NCBI GenBank assembly: GCA_016744455.1
Contig: JADGEI010000006.1
Coordinates: 82,668-146,667 of the forward strand
Direction: 5' to 3'
Source: Alcanivoracaceae bacterium
Lineage (GTDB): Bacteria > Pseudomonadota > Gammaproteobacteria > Xanthomonadales > Marinicellaceae
DNA: 64,000 bases
Shown here: positions 27,458-37,176 of the stretch, one piece after another
Layout of the letters: every line of letters begins with the position of its first letter
Numbering within the stretch: position 1 is the stretch's first letter
The notes under the pieces: model-generated
Told to the model about the DNA's origin: nothing
What the model saw: only the letters and a program-made list of their open reading frames with translations
Databases searched by the model: none
Translations under genes and position numbers: made by a program

Positions 27458-30163
27458 TTAGATTGCATAATTCCCTTTTGACTTTCTGATGCTTACAGCA
27501 ACTACTTTGTATTCAGGGCATTTTGCATCAGCATCATGTTCATCCGAGGTGATTGTGTTAACCATGATTTCAGGAAAATGAAAAGTTGTGCTCATCACTC
27601 CAGCATTAACTTCATCTGAAATATGAGCCTTTATATCAACCTTTCCTCGGTCTGATGAGACGCATACTAAGTCTCCTTGATTAATAAAATTATCCTTCGC
27701 ATCTTGTGGGTTAATCAAAATTACGTCTTCCGTTAATAATTCTATATTTGAGGTTCTTCGTGTCATGGCTCCACAATTGTAATGTTCCAATTTACGGTTA
27801 GTGGTTAATATATAAGGGTGTGTTTTTCCATGCTTAATGATTTCATTGGATTCAGTAAAACCATGAAAGGAAAATTGCCCTTTACCAATTTTAAATTCAT
27901 TTTGGTGAATTAATGGGCTTTGAGTACCATCTATTGCTACCGGCCATTGCATGCCATTTAAACCAAGTTTACTCCATGAAACGCCTGCAAAAAATGGCAC
28001 AACTTGTGAGATTTCATCCAATAGCCAATCAGGATGATAATCTTTTTGTTTGGCTCCCATTTTATTCATTATGTCTATAATGATTTGACCATCGGGTTTA
28101 GTGCCTGGCAATGGGTCAACTACTTGGTTAACGGCTTGAATTCGTCGCTCACCATTAGTAAAAGTACCAGATTTTTCAAAAAAAGAACTGGCAGGCAAGA
28201 CCACGTCTGCTTGCTTTGCGGTTTCAGTCATAAATAACTCTTGCACTACAAGTAAATCTAGTTGCTCTAATGCTTTAACGACTTTTTTGGTGTTAGGGTC
28301 TGTTTGTACGATATCTTCTCCAATAACCCATAAGGCTTTTAAATCACCTGCGATGGCTGCATCAAACATTTCAGGGATTTTATAGCCTTCTGAGATAGGA
28401 GTTTCAACTCCATAATGTTGCGTGTAGATTTTTTGTGCACTTTCATCATAAGCAGATAAATAGCCTGCACCTTGATGTGGTTGAGCACCCATGTCTGCAG
28501 CACCTTGTACATTATTTTGTCCGCGCAATGGGTTGACACCAACTCCTTTTCGACCGATATTACCTGTTATCATTGCCAGTTCTGAAATTTGCATCACAGC
28601 AATTGTGCCTTGGGAATGTTCTGTAACACCAAGTCCATGAAAACTCATAGCGTTATTCGCATTCGCATAAGCCATAGCTGCTGCCTCTACTTTTTTACGG
28701 TTAACACCGGTAATTTTTTCAAGAGCACCAATATTGAGTTGTTCAATGTTCTCTTTAAAATCGGTAAAACCCTCGGTCCGAAGGTTAATAAAATCTTCGT
28801 TAACTGCCTCGTTTTTGATAATGTAATAAAACATCATGTTTAAAATTGCTACATTAGTACCAGGACGAGGTGCTAAGTGATGTGAAGCATAACTAGCTAA
28901 TTCTGTTTTGCGGGGGTCAATAACAATTGTTTCCCCACCTTTGATGGCAAATTGCTTTAGTTTAGCGCCCGTTACTGGATGAGATTCTGTTGGGTTTGCA
29001 CCAATGACTAAAATACAGTTTGTATGTGCTATATCAGCAATTGAATTGGTTGCTGCTCCAGTACCAAAGGTGTTTTGCATTCCTAATGCTGTTGGCGAAT
29101 GGCAAACGCGAGCACAGCAATCGACATTATTAGTACCAATTTGTGTTCTAATAAACTTTTGCATCAAGTAATTTTCTTCATTTGTACAACGCGCAGAGCT
29201 GATAGCTGCTATAGAGTCTGAACCGCACTTTATCTTTAATTGATTTAACTTGGAGGCAATAAAATCATAGGCTTCACCCCAACTACATTCAATCAGTTCA
29301 GCGTTTTTACGAATCAGTGGCTTACGTAATCTATCTTGATGGTTATAAAAACCAAAAGCATAGCGTCCTTTAAGGCACGTATGTCCTTGATTTACATCTG
29401 CATCAGTATTAGCTTGGATACTCAGTATCTTATTATTTCTTGTGGCAACTTCTAGATTACAGCCTACACCACAGTAGGTACATATGGTTTGAGTTTTCTT
29501 TGTAGCCTTTACTGATTTGGATTGAAATATATCTGAAATTGCAGAAGTTGGACAGGCTTGTGCGCAAGCTCCACAACTAACGCAATTAGAATCCATGAAG
29601 TTCTGTTCATCGCCCATTATTATATGACTGTTAAACCCACGTCCTGCCATATTTAAGACAAATTGTCCTTGCACTTCATCACATGCGCGCACGCAACGGT
29701 AGCAGTTGATGCATTTGGATAATTCAGAAGTCATATAAGGATGGCTTAAATCTTTTTCATAATGCCTGTGGTTTTCACCTGACGGGTAACGAACTTCAGT
29801 TATACCAACACTTGCTGCTACCGATTGTAATTCACAGTTGTTATTGACTTCACATGTGAGGCATTCTAATGGGTGGTCGGTTAATACCAACTCGATAATG
29901 TTTTTGCGCAACTTTTGTATATTCTCACTATCTGTGTATATGTACATACCATCACTTACAGGTGTATGGCATGATGCCATTGCACGAGTAGAACCATTTT
30001 TCTCAAGAGCGACATCGACACTACAGACTCTACAAGATCCAAAGGCTTTAAGTTGAGGAGCATCACATAAAGTTGGTATTTCTGTTTTATTGCGGCGAGA
30101 AAATTCAAGCAGGCTTTCGCCTTGATTGATTTCATAGGGGTGGTTGTTTAAATAAGCTATCAT
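27458..30163 (-). CDS. Formate dehydrogenase alpha subunit (cysteine form, NuoG-like N terminus)
   Basis: A 901-residue molybdopterin oxidoreductase that oxidises formate to CO2. It opens with a [2Fe-2S] ferredoxin domain (Cys33, 44, 47, 65), then a NuoG-type His/Cys cluster site (His97, Cys101, 104, 110). Two [4Fe-4S] motifs follow (Cys151-161 and Cys194-204), then the Mo-domain cluster CTYCGVGC (228-235, Cys263). The Mo ligand is Cys354 in ARVCHSPT, where E. coli FdhF has selenocysteine. This layout is that of soluble NAD-linked FDH, which normally needs a NuoF-like beta subunit. None is adjacent, nor is FdhD. Formate could come from the kynurenine formamidase step (inference). Confidence 0.88.
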   Translation of the reverse strand: MIAYLNNHPYEINQGESLLEFSRRNKTEIPTLCDAPQLKAFGSCRVCSVDVALEKNGSTRAMASCHTPVSDGMYIYTDSENIQKLRKNIIELVLTDHPLECLTCEVNNNCELQSVAASVGITEVRYPSGENHRHYEKDLSHPYMTSELSKCINCYRCVRACDEVQGQFVLNMAGRGFNSHIIMGDEQNFMDSNCVSCGACAQACPTSAISDIFQSKSVKATKKTQTICTYCGVGCNLEVATRNNKILSIQANTDADVNQGHTCLKGRYAFGFYNHQDRLRKPLIRKNAELIECSWGEAYDFIASKLNQLKIKCGSDSIAAISSARCTNEENYLMQKFIRTQIGTNNVDCCARVCHSPTALGMQNTFGTGAATNSIADIAHTNCILVIGANPTESHPVTGAKLKQFAIKGGETIVIDPRKTELASYASHHLAPRPGTNVAILNMMFYYIIKNEAVNEDFINLRTEGFTDFKENIEQLNIGALEKITGVNRKKVEAAAMAYANANNAMSFHGLGVTEHSQGTIAVMQISELAMITGNIGRKGVGVNPLRGQNNVQGAADMGAQPHQGAGYLSAYDESAQKIYTQHYGVETPISEGYKIPEMFDAAIAGDLKALWVIGEDIVQTDPNTKKVVKALEQLDLLVVQELFMTETAKQADVVLPASSFFEKSGTFTNGERRIQAVNQVVDPLPGTKPDGQIIIDIMNKMGAKQKDYHPDWLLDEISQVVPFFAGVSWSKLGLNGMQWPVAIDGTQSPLIHQNEFKIGKGQFSFHGFTESNEIIKHGKTHPYILTTNRKLEHYNCGAMTRRTSNIELLTEDVILINPQDAKDNFINQGDLVCVSSDRGKVDIKAHISDEVNAGVMSTTFHFPEIMVNTITSDEHDADAKCPEYKVVAVSIRKSKGNYAI

Positions 30164-30301
30164 TACAGAAGCATTGGTTAAAGAAGCTAATTATTGTAAT
30201 AAATTTTAGAATAGTAATCTTGTAATTACATAAATTATGTTGAAATAATTAGCTTCTGATGAGTGGTTTTTGGTAAGTTTAATATGCTATTTAACCATTA
30301 A

Positions 30302-32188
30302 TTATGACATTTTTAGTTTAATTAACAATGTGTCTGCGCTGATCACATCATTCTTTGCCACAAATATTTCTACGATTTTAACATTGTCAGGGGCTTTTAG
30401 TGATAATTCCATTTTCATGGCTTCCATAATAAGAATGGTTTGATTCTTTTTAACTAAATCGCCTACTTTAATCTTTACATCCAATATTTTTCCAGGCATT
30501 GGAGAAATAATATCGCTTTTGTTTTGCCTTTCACCCAAACTTTGATGGTTAATTTTGTCAACTATGTAACGTTGGTGGTTACAGACAAGTTGGATTTCGT
30601 TACTGGTTTCGATAAAGCTAATTAATGGATCTATTTCGATGAATTTATTATCTATTAAAACTTTCTCATCGCTTATTATTGCTTTGCATTCTATTTCTTG
30701 TCCGAAATATTTCCATTTATAGGTGCTACTGTACGTGCCCGAATTACTCCATCCGCTGTTACCAGACCAAGCAGATGTTGCCGTATTTTTATTGGTTGTG
30801 TAAATTAAATTAGCAATAATGGCAGTATTAACTTTGGGCAATCCAATTTTTATACTTTTATTGTCCAGTGAGTTGGTAAAAATGCAGTTGTTTTTAAATT
30901 CTTCTTTTGCTATTAAACCTGTTAAAAAACCAAGGTTAGTTTTGACACCAACAATAAAAGTATGATTCAAATTGTGTAATACTTTTTCAATACATTTTTG
31001 ACGGTTCTCAGCCCAACATACGGTTTTCGCTATCATGGGGTCAAAATGGATACTAATAATGTTGCTTTTTTCAATTCCAGTGTCAATGATGGAATTTATA
31101 TCTCTACAAAATACGACTTCTTCGAGCAAACCTGTCGCTGGTAGGAAGTCGTTAAAGCTATCTTCTGCATATATCCGTGCTTGAATAGCATGGCCTTTGC
31201 ATTGTATGTCTTCTTGTCTTAAGGGCAGTTTTTCGCCTGCGGCTACACGTATTTGCCACTCGACTAAATCAGTATTAGTTATCATCTCAGTGACACGGTG
31301 TTCAACTTGTAGGCGTGTATTCATTTCCATAAAGAAAAATTCATTACCTTCTACAATAAACTCAATGGTGCCAGCACCTTGATAGTTTACAGCCTGTGTG
31401 GCTGCAATAGCTGCGGCATACATTTTGTCTTTACTTTCTTGATTAATACAGGTGGCTGGTGCTTCTTCTATAATCTTTTGGTAACGTCGCTGGCTAGAAC
31501 AGTCACGTTCAAATAAATGAACTACATTGCCTTGACTATCAGCAAATACTTGTACTTCAATATGTTTTGGTTTTGTAATAAAACGCTCAAGAATAACATG
31601 GTCGTCACCAAAGCTCTTTAGTGCTTCACGCTTTGCAGAATGCAGGGCGTCGTAAAACTCAGAAGGTTTGTTGACAATTTTCATGCCTTTACCACCGCCA
31701 CCAGCACTGGCCTTTATAAGTAATGGGTAACCGATTTCATCTGCTTTATTTTGTAATAAGTCACTGTTTTGTTGCTCACCATGAAAACCTGGTACACAAG
31801 GGACTCCAGCTTCAATCATGGTTTTTTTTGCAGCAGCTTTTGAACCCATTAAATCTAATGCTGCGATTGGGGCTCCGATAAATATAAGGCCAGCTGTTGC
31901 AATTTTCTTAGCAAATTCACTACGCTCAGACAAAAATCCATAGCCAGGGTGTATAGCATCCACTTCGTTTTCTATTGCAATTCTAATTATGGAATCTGCA
32001 TCTAAATAAGAAGCAATTGGTGTCTTTGCCTTGATTAAAAAGGCGCTATTAGCCATCTGTACATGCATAGCATTACGTTCAATCTCAGTATATATAGCAA
32101 CAGACTCGATGCCAAGTGTGTTACAACTTTGTATGATCCTGCATGCAATCTCGCCTCTATTGGCTATTAATATTTTTTTTATTTTCAT
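30302..32188 (-). CDS. Biotin-dependent acyl-CoA carboxylase alpha subunit (biotin carboxylase + biotin carrier)
   Basis: 628 residues. An N-terminal biotin-carboxylase ATP-grasp domain shows KILIANRGEIACRI, a glycine-rich ASAGGGGKGM near 165 and EMNTRLQVEHRVTE near 290. The C terminus is a biotinyl domain with the biotinylated lysine in EAMKMEL (about residue 592). This domain order is that of MccA/PccA/LiuD, which carboxylate methylcrotonyl-, propionyl- or geranyl-CoA with a separate carboxyltransferase. No carboxyltransferase gene is nearby, so substrate cannot be assigned. The start is the ATG at 32188; an in-frame TTG lies one codon upstream. It begins 4 nt after the histidine phosphatase stop, so the two are probably co-transcribed. 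Confidence 0.87.
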   Translation of the reverse strand: MKIKKILIANRGEIACRIIQSCNTLGIESVAIYTEIERNAMHVQMANSAFLIKAKTPIASYLDADSIIRIAIENEVDAIHPGYGFLSERSEFAKKIATAGLIFIGAPIAALDLMGSKAAAKKTMIEAGVPCVPGFHGEQQNSDLLQNKADEIGYPLLIKASAGGGGKGMKIVNKPSEFYDALHSAKREALKSFGDDHVILERFITKPKHIEVQVFADSQGNVVHLFERDCSSQRRYQKIIEEAPATCINQESKDKMYAAAIAATQAVNYQGAGTIEFIVEGNEFFFMEMNTRLQVEHRVTEMITNTDLVEWQIRVAAGEKLPLRQEDIQCKGHAIQARIYAEDSFNDFLPATGLLEEVVFCRDINSIIDTGIEKSNIISIHFDPMIAKTVCWAENRQKCIEKVLHNLNHTFIVGVKTNLGFLTGLIAKEEFKNNCIFTNSLDNKSIKIGLPKVNTAIIANLIYTTNKNTATSAWSGNSGWSNSGTYSSTYKWKYFGQEIECKAIISDEKVLIDNKFIEIDPLISFIETSNEIQLVCNHQRYIVDKINHQSLGERQNKSDIISPMPGKILDVKIKVGDLVKKNQTILIMEAMKMELSLKAPDNVKIVEIFVAKNDVISADTLLIKLKMS

Positions 32189-32192
32189 CAAT

Positions 32193-32714
32193 TTAAAATT
32201 TTGCTTTTAATCGAGAGGCGGGAATTGATTTAAAACGATTAAGAATTGCTTTCTCTTTAAGTTGTATAACCTGATACAAGTTATCAAATTCGTGTTCTTT
32301 TATACTGTCAACTTCTTTACCACTTAATAGTTTGGTTAATTCGGGTGTGGTATTACTGTGGCCAACTACTACTATTTTTCCACCTGAATCTAATAGTTGT
32401 TTAGAAAATTCTTTTAGGTTTTTTGGATCGTATTTTTTTATCTTCAATTTCATTAATCGAGCAAGTGGTTTCGCTGTTTGTATAGTGCGTTTATAATCAG
32501 TCGCATAAATGTCAGTAATACCTATTTTGGCTAATTGCTCTGCTATATTGTTTGCACGAAATTGACCGATTTGAGTCAATCCAGGGTCTTTTATTCCATC
32601 AGCAATCACTTTTTCTGCATGCCTAACAAGATAAATGGTTGTTTCAGCGGAGGAAAATGAAGTGGTTAATAAAAGTAAAAGAATGAATAATACATGCGTG
32701 TAAATGTTTCTCAT
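32193..32714 (-). CDS. Exported histidine phosphatase-family protein
   Basis: A 173-residue protein with a signal peptide (MRNIYTHVLFILLLLLTTSFSSA in two parts, cleavage near residue 23). It has a phosphoglycerate-mutase/SixA-type fold. YLVRHAEK gives the catalytic RHxE with His, GLTQIGQFRA is the helix after it, and VVVGHSNTTPEL carries the second catalytic His. The frame is open further upstream to 32792, but the ATG at 32714 directly precedes the signal peptide. The substrate is unknown. Export argues against a phospho-signalling role like cytoplasmic SixA. Confidence 0.83.
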   Translation of the reverse strand: MRNIYTHVLFILLLLLTTSFSSAETTIYLVRHAEKVIADGIKDPGLTQIGQFRANNIAEQLAKIGITDIYATDYKRTIQTAKPLARLMKLKIKKYDPKNLKEFSKQLLDSGGKIVVVGHSNTTPELTKLLSGKEVDSIKEHEFDNLYQVIQLKEKAILNRFKSIPASRLKAKF

Positions 32715-32825
32715 GATAAGTAAAATAATCCCCAAAAGTGAATTGATGATTATAGTACAAGTAAATAATATGTCTAGGAAATAGACAAACACTATGTTAA
32801 TGCAATAAAAAACATTAATAATTTA

Positions 32826-32849
32826 CTTGAAAAATAATTGACTAACCAT
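32826..32849 (+). promoter_or_regulatory. Sigma32-like heat-shock promoter upstream of dnaK
   Basis: CTTGAAA (32826-32832) is a perfect sigma32 -35 element. After 11 nt comes AACCAT (32844-32849), close to the CCCCAT -10 consensus. It lies 77 nt before the dnaK ATG, a suitable distance. Confidence 0.65.
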
Positions 32850-32925
32850 ACATTAGTAGCAACTTAAAATGACAGGCATAAACAGCTTGTTAAAATTTAC
32901 TAAAATATACTAGAGGTCAATTAAA

Positions 32926-34842
32926 ATGGCAAAAATTATAGGAATAGACTTAGGAACAACTAACTCTTGCGTTGCAGTAATGGAAGGAGATGATGTTAAA
33001 GTTATCGAGAACTCAGAAGGCGATAGAACTACGCCATCGATTATTGCATATGCAGATGATAAAGAAGTTTTAGTTGGTAAATCAGCTAAACGTCAAGCGG
33101 TTACTAACCCTGAAAATACATTATTCGCAATTAAACGATTAATTGGTCGTAAATTCAGCGAAAAAGAAGTGAAAAAAGATATTGATTTGGTGCCTTATAA
33201 AATTATCGCAGCAGATAATGGTGATGCATGGGTTGATGTTAAAGGTAAAAAATTAGCTCCACAAGAAGTCTCAGCACAAATTTTGATGAAAATGAAGAAA
33301 ACGGCTGAAGAATATTTGGGTGAAAAAGTTGCTGCTGCTGTAATTACAGTGCCAGCTTATTTTAATGATTCTCAACGCCAAGCAACTAAAGATGCAGGCA
33401 GAATTGCTGGTTTAGAAGTCAAACGTATCATCAATGAACCAACTGCAGCGGCATTAGCTTATGGCATGGATAAAAAAGGCGGTGACAAAACTGTAGCAGT
33501 CTTTGATTTGGGTGGCGGTACATTTGATGTATCTATCATCGAAATCGCTGATATTGATGGTGAACAACAATTTGAAGTTTTAGCCACTAATGGTGATACA
33601 TTCTTAGGTGGTGAAGATTTTGATGCACGTGTAATTGATTATATAGTAGAAGAATTCAAAAAGGATCAAGGTGTTGACCTTAAAAATGATCCGATGGCAC
33701 TACAGCGTTTAAAAGAAGCTGCAGAAAATGCAAAAATCGAATTATCATCAAGTGAACAAACGGAAATTAATTTGCCGTACGTAACTGCTGATGCATCTGG
33801 CCCAAAACATTTAAATATGAAAATTACTCGATCAAAACTTGAGTCATTGGTTGCTGATTTAGTAGAGCGTACTATTGCCCCTTGTAAAATAGCGGTTAAA
33901 GATTCGGGCTTAAGCTTATCTGAGATTGATGATGTAATTTTAGTTGGTGGTCAAACACGTATGCCTAAAGTCCAATCAGTGGTTGAAGATTATTTCGGTA
34001 AGAAGCCACGTAAAGATGTTAACCCAGATGAAGCAGTTGCTATGGGTGCTGCCATTCAAGGTGGTGTTTTATCCGGTGATGTAAAAGATGTTTTATTATT
34101 GGATGTTACTCCTTTATCTCTGGGCATTGAGACAATGGGTGGAGTGATGACTAAATTAATTGATAAAAATACAACGATTCCAACTAAGGCATCACAAGTA
34201 TTTTCAACAGCAGAAGATAACCAAGCTGCAGTGACTGTACATGTATTGCAAGGAGAGCGTGAAATTGCTTCAGCAAATAAATCATTAGGTCGTTTTGATT
34301 TAACAGGTATTAATGCTGCACCACGTGGAATGCCACAAATTGAAGTGGAATTTGATATTGATTCTAATGGCATCTTACATGTCTCTGCAAAAGATAAAGC
34401 CACAGGTAAAGAACAACGTATTGAAATCAAAGCAGGTTCTGGATTGTCGGATGAAGAAGTTGAACAAATGGTAAAAGATGCTGAATTGCACGCTGAGGAA
34501 GATAAAAAATTCCAAGAAGTGGTTAAATCACGTAATGCAGCAGATGCGATGGTTCATCAAGCTAAAAGCTTAATCGAAGAAAGTAAAGACATGATTGAAG
34601 ATGGTGAACGTGCAGATATAGAAGAAGCCATTACTAAAGTTGATGAAGCTATGAAAGGTGATGATAAAGAAGCCATTGATAAATCAGCAGAAGCATTGCA
34701 AACAACGTTAGCTCCAGTTATGCAAAAAGCACAAGCTGCTGCTCAAGCTGCCGGTGCTCAAGGTGAAGAAGTCCCAGCAGAAGAAGCTGAAGATGATGAT
34801 ATCGTGGATGCTGAGTTTGAAGATGTAAGTGATGATAAATAA
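32926..34842 (+). CDS. dnaK: Chaperone DnaK (Hsp70)
   Basis: This ATP-dependent folding chaperone works with DnaJ and GrpE. At 638 residues it is full length. The N terminus [18 protein letters not shown] is the phosphate-binding loop, [13 protein letters not shown] is the second Hsp70 signature, and [12 protein letters not shown] the third. The substrate-binding domain begins near residue 390 ([14 protein letters not shown]). The C-terminal lid ends in an alanine- and acid-rich tail ([16 protein letters not shown]). RBS AGAGG precedes the ATG. The codon usage looks more regular than that of neighbours, as expected for a highly expressed gene. Confidence 0.99.
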   Translation: MAKIIGIDLGTTNSCVAVMEGDDVKVIENSEGDRTTPSIIAYADDKEVLVGKSAKRQAVTNPENTLFAIKRLIGRKFSEKEVKKDIDLVPYKIIAADNGDAWVDVKGKKLAPQEVSAQILMKMKKTAEEYLGEKVAAAVITVPAYFNDSQRQATKDAGRIAGLEVKRIINEPTAAALAYGMDKKGGDKTVAVFDLGGGTFDVSIIEIADIDGEQQFEVLATNGDTFLGGEDFDARVIDYIVEEFKKDQGVDLKNDPMALQRLKEAAENAKIELSSSEQTEINLPYVTADASGPKHLNMKITRSKLESLVADLVERTIAPCKIAVKDSGLSLSEIDDVILVGGQTRMPKVQSVVEDYFGKKPRKDVNPDEAVAMGAAIQGGVLSGDVKDVLLLDVTPLSLGIETMGGVMTKLIDKNTTIPTKASQVFSTAEDNQAAVTVHVLQGEREIASANKSLGRFDLTGINAAPRGMPQIEVEFDIDSNGILHVSAKDKATGKEQRIEIKAGSGLSDEEVEQMVKDAELHAEEDKKFQEVVKSRNAADAMVHQAKSLIEESKDMIEDGERADIEEAITKVDEAMKGDDKEAIDKSAEALQTTLAPVMQKAQAAAQAAGAQGEEVPAEEAEDDDIVDAEFEDVSDDK

Positions 34843-34871
34843 TAATTTTTTTTAAATTATTAAGTACAACT

Positions 34872-34899
34872 AAAGCCCTTGGTTTCGACTAAGGGCTTT
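34872..34899 (+). terminator. Rho-independent terminator after dnaK
   Basis: A 9-bp stem AAAGCCCTT / AAGGGCTTT with a 10-nt loop is followed by a T-rich stretch (TTTTGTGTTTT). It sits 30 nt after the dnaK stop, so dnaJ probably has its own promoter or depends on read-through. Confidence 0.8.
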
Positions 34900-35007
34900 T
34901 GTGTTTTAAAACTCTATAGCGTTGGATTTAGTCAACTATACAATAGAGGACTAAAAAGTAACCACCATACTGTGTGGAATTAGAAAGACAGGAATCAAGG
35001 GTAAAAA

Positions 35008-36123
35008 ATGTCAGAAAGAGATTATTACGAATTATTGGGTGTTAGTAAGTCAGCTACCAAACCTGAGTTAAAAAAAGCCTTTAAGCGAAAAGCAATGAAA
35101 TACCATCCAGATCGGAATGATGCGGCTGATGCTCAAGATAAGTTTAAAGAAGTTAATCGAGCTTATGATACCTTAAGAGATGACAATAAACGTGCACGTT
35201 ACGATCAATTTGGTCCAGAAGGTGTGAACCAAGGACCTGGTGGAGGTGGATTTCATGGTGCGGATGTTGGTGATATTTTTGGAGATATTTTTGGAGATAT
35301 ATTTGGCGGTGGTGGTCGTAGACAGCAACAACAACGCGGTCATGATATTCAAATAGAAATAACTGTAGATCTAGAAGAAGCTGTTGCTGGAGTTTCTAAA
35401 GAAATTAAGATTCCAACCATGAGCGCTTGTAATATCTGTGATGGCAGTGGCTCCAAAGACGGTGAAAGTTCTACCTGTACTACCTGTCAAGGTCAGGGGC
35501 AAGTACGTATGCAACAAGGAATATTTTCTGTGCAACAAGCCTGCCCTACTTGCCAAGGTAAAGGCAAGGTGATTAAAAATCCTTGTAATCATTGTGATGG
35601 ACAAGGTAGAACTAAGGAAAATAAAACACTTAATGTTAAGGTTCCTGCAGGAGTTGATAACGGTGATAGAATCCGTTTGTCAGGAGAGGGTGAAGCTGCT
35701 CCAGCAGGTGGCGTTCCTGGAGATCTATATGTTGATCTGGTGGTTAAACCACATGAGATTTTTCAACGGGAAAGTGATGAGTTATTCACTGAAATGCCAA
35801 TAGATTTTGCGACGGCTGTCTTAGGTGGTGAGCTTGAGATACCAACACTTGATGGGAAAGTAAACCTTAAGATACCAGCAGAAACACAGTCTGGTAAAAT
35901 TTTTAAATTAAGAGGTAAAGGTGTTAAATCTGTGCGTTCACATCGAACGGGTGATTTGCATTGTCGTGTTGATGTAGAAACACCAGTTAATTTAACTAAT
36001 TTTCAAAAGAAATTAATTAAACAGTTGTCGGAGTCGATTGAGAAAGGTGGTAACAAACACAATCCCAATCAACAAGGTTGGTTTAACAGTGTAAAAAGTT
36101 TTATGGATAAGCTTAAAAGCTAA
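35008..36123 (+). CDS. dnaJ: Chaperone DnaJ (Hsp40)
   Basis: DnaJ delivers clients to DnaK and stimulates its ATPase. Residues 1-70 form the J-domain with YHPDRND (the essential HPD). A Gly/Phe-rich linker follows ([19 protein letters not shown] in part). The zinc-finger region has four CxxCxGxG motifs ([32 protein letters not shown]). The C-terminal beta domains end at residue 371. It is a type I DnaJ of normal length. It lies 165 nt after dnaK, beyond a terminator. Confidence 0.98.
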   Translation: MSERDYYELLGVSKSATKPELKKAFKRKAMKYHPDRNDAADAQDKFKEVNRAYDTLRDDNKRARYDQFGPEGVNQGPGGGGFHGADVGDIFGDIFGDIFGGGGRRQQQQRGHDIQIEITVDLEEAVAGVSKEIKIPTMSACNICDGSGSKDGESSTCTTCQGQGQVRMQQGIFSVQQACPTCQGKGKVIKNPCNHCDGQGRTKENKTLNVKVPAGVDNGDRIRLSGEGEAAPAGGVPGDLYVDLVVKPHEIFQRESDELFTEMPIDFATAVLGGELEIPTLDGKVNLKIPAETQSGKIFKLRGKGVKSVRSHRTGDLHCRVDVETPVNLTNFQKKLIKQLSESIEKGGNKHNPNQQGWFNSVKSFMDKLKS

Positions 36124-36153
36124 AGCTAAGTTTATTAAGATGATAAAGAATAT

Positions 36154-36885
36154 ATGATGTTGAAAGTTGGTATAGCAGGAATTAGCGGCAGAATAGGGCA
36201 GAGAATCATAGACATTTCAGCTTTTGATGACTCTTTGACTATTCAAACTGGTTTAGTTTCCAAACATAGTAATTACTTACACGATACGATAAATGTCAGT
36301 GATAAATGTATAAAATCAGATGTTTGGATAGATTTTTCTACACCAGAAGCCTTCGAACTTGTGTTGAATCATTGTTTAGAAACAAATACTCCACTGGTTT
36401 CTGGAACTACTGGATTAAGTAAAAAACATTTTAAAGAAATTGAGAATGCAGCATTAGTTATTCCAGTCTTTTGGGCATCAAATTTCGCTATATCGGTGAA
36501 TCTCATACAACAGTTATTGTCACACTATACTCAATTGAGGGCATCTGATGTTGAAATTAGAGAAACTCACCATGTTAACAAAGTAGACAAGCCTTCAGGT
36601 ACTGCCATTTCATTAGCAAGAAGCATCAAACCTCATGGTATATTAAAAACAACTGCTGTTGATGAATTCAAATTAGATGATGTGGTTATTAAATCTACTC
36701 GAGACGCTCAGGTTGCAGGTATTCATCAGATCGAGTTATCTAATAAATCTGAAGTGATTTCGATTACACATACTGCTAAAACCCCTGAGATTTTTGCTCA
36801 AGGTGCAGTTAATGTAGCTAAATGGTTAGTAAATCAAAAAGTAGGTATTCATACAATGAAGAGCTATATAGACACATTATCCTGA
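36154..36885 (+). CDS. dapB: 4-Hydroxy-tetrahydrodipicolinate reductase
   Basis: This enzyme of lysine and diaminopimelate synthesis reduces the DapA product to tetrahydrodipicolinate with NAD(P)H. KVGIAGISGRIGQR is the nucleotide-binding motif. VSGTTGLS and ETHHVNKVDKPSGTA (with the catalytic His and Lys) are family signatures. With 243 residues it is somewhat shorter than E. coli DapB (273), but the domain core is complete. Two tandem ATG codons (36154, 36157) are possible starts. It follows dnaJ by 30 nt on the same strand. Confidence 0.94.
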   Translation: MMLKVGIAGISGRIGQRIIDISAFDDSLTIQTGLVSKHSNYLHDTINVSDKCIKSDVWIDFSTPEAFELVLNHCLETNTPLVSGTTGLSKKHFKEIENAALVIPVFWASNFAISVNLIQQLLSHYTQLRASDVEIRETHHVNKVDKPSGTAISLARSIKPHGILKTTAVDEFKLDDVVIKSTRDAQVAGIHQIELSNKSEVISITHTAKTPEIFAQGAVNVAKWLVNQKVGIHTMKSYIDTLS

Positions 36886-37132
36886 ATTATGATCGAATGC
36901 CAACCTATGGTATTATAAGAAAACTTCTTAAAAGTAAATATTTAATTGAAGAAGATAATGATGAAGCTATTTTTAAATTTAGGCATACAAAAAATAGGAG
37001 CAAATGGGTAATGGTCATGTACTTTGTGAATAAAATCAACTACCCATTTTAAGTGCTCAAACATCTCACTTTGTATTAGAAGACTTGTTATATGGAATAG
37101 AAATAAAGTGAAAAAACGATGTAAAACTATCT

Positions 37133-37160
37133 AAAGCCCATGATGTTTATCATAGGCTTT
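37133..37160. terminator. Hairpin between convergent dapB and SDR genes
   Basis: AAAGCC-C-ATGAT-GTTT-ATCAT-A-GGCTTT forms 11 base pairs around one C/A mismatch and a 4-nt loop. It lies 17 nt past the SDR stop on the minus strand, where a modest T-rich tail (AGATAGTTTT) follows. It could stop transcription from both sides. The 290-nt gap from dapB to this SDR shows nothing else I would call. Confidence 0.5.
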
Positions 37161-37176
37161 GCTGTAGTTGATTTTG

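Noticed and set aside
29100..29110. Possible selenocysteine in formate dehydrogenase
   Set aside because: The metal-ligand codon is an ordinary cysteine (ARVCHSPT); no in-frame TGA is present.
36822..37052. Small plus-strand open frame of 76 codons past the dapB end
   Set aside because: It overlaps dapB in another frame, has no ribosome-binding site, and its translation resembles nothing I know. It could be a decayed remnant but is not supportable.
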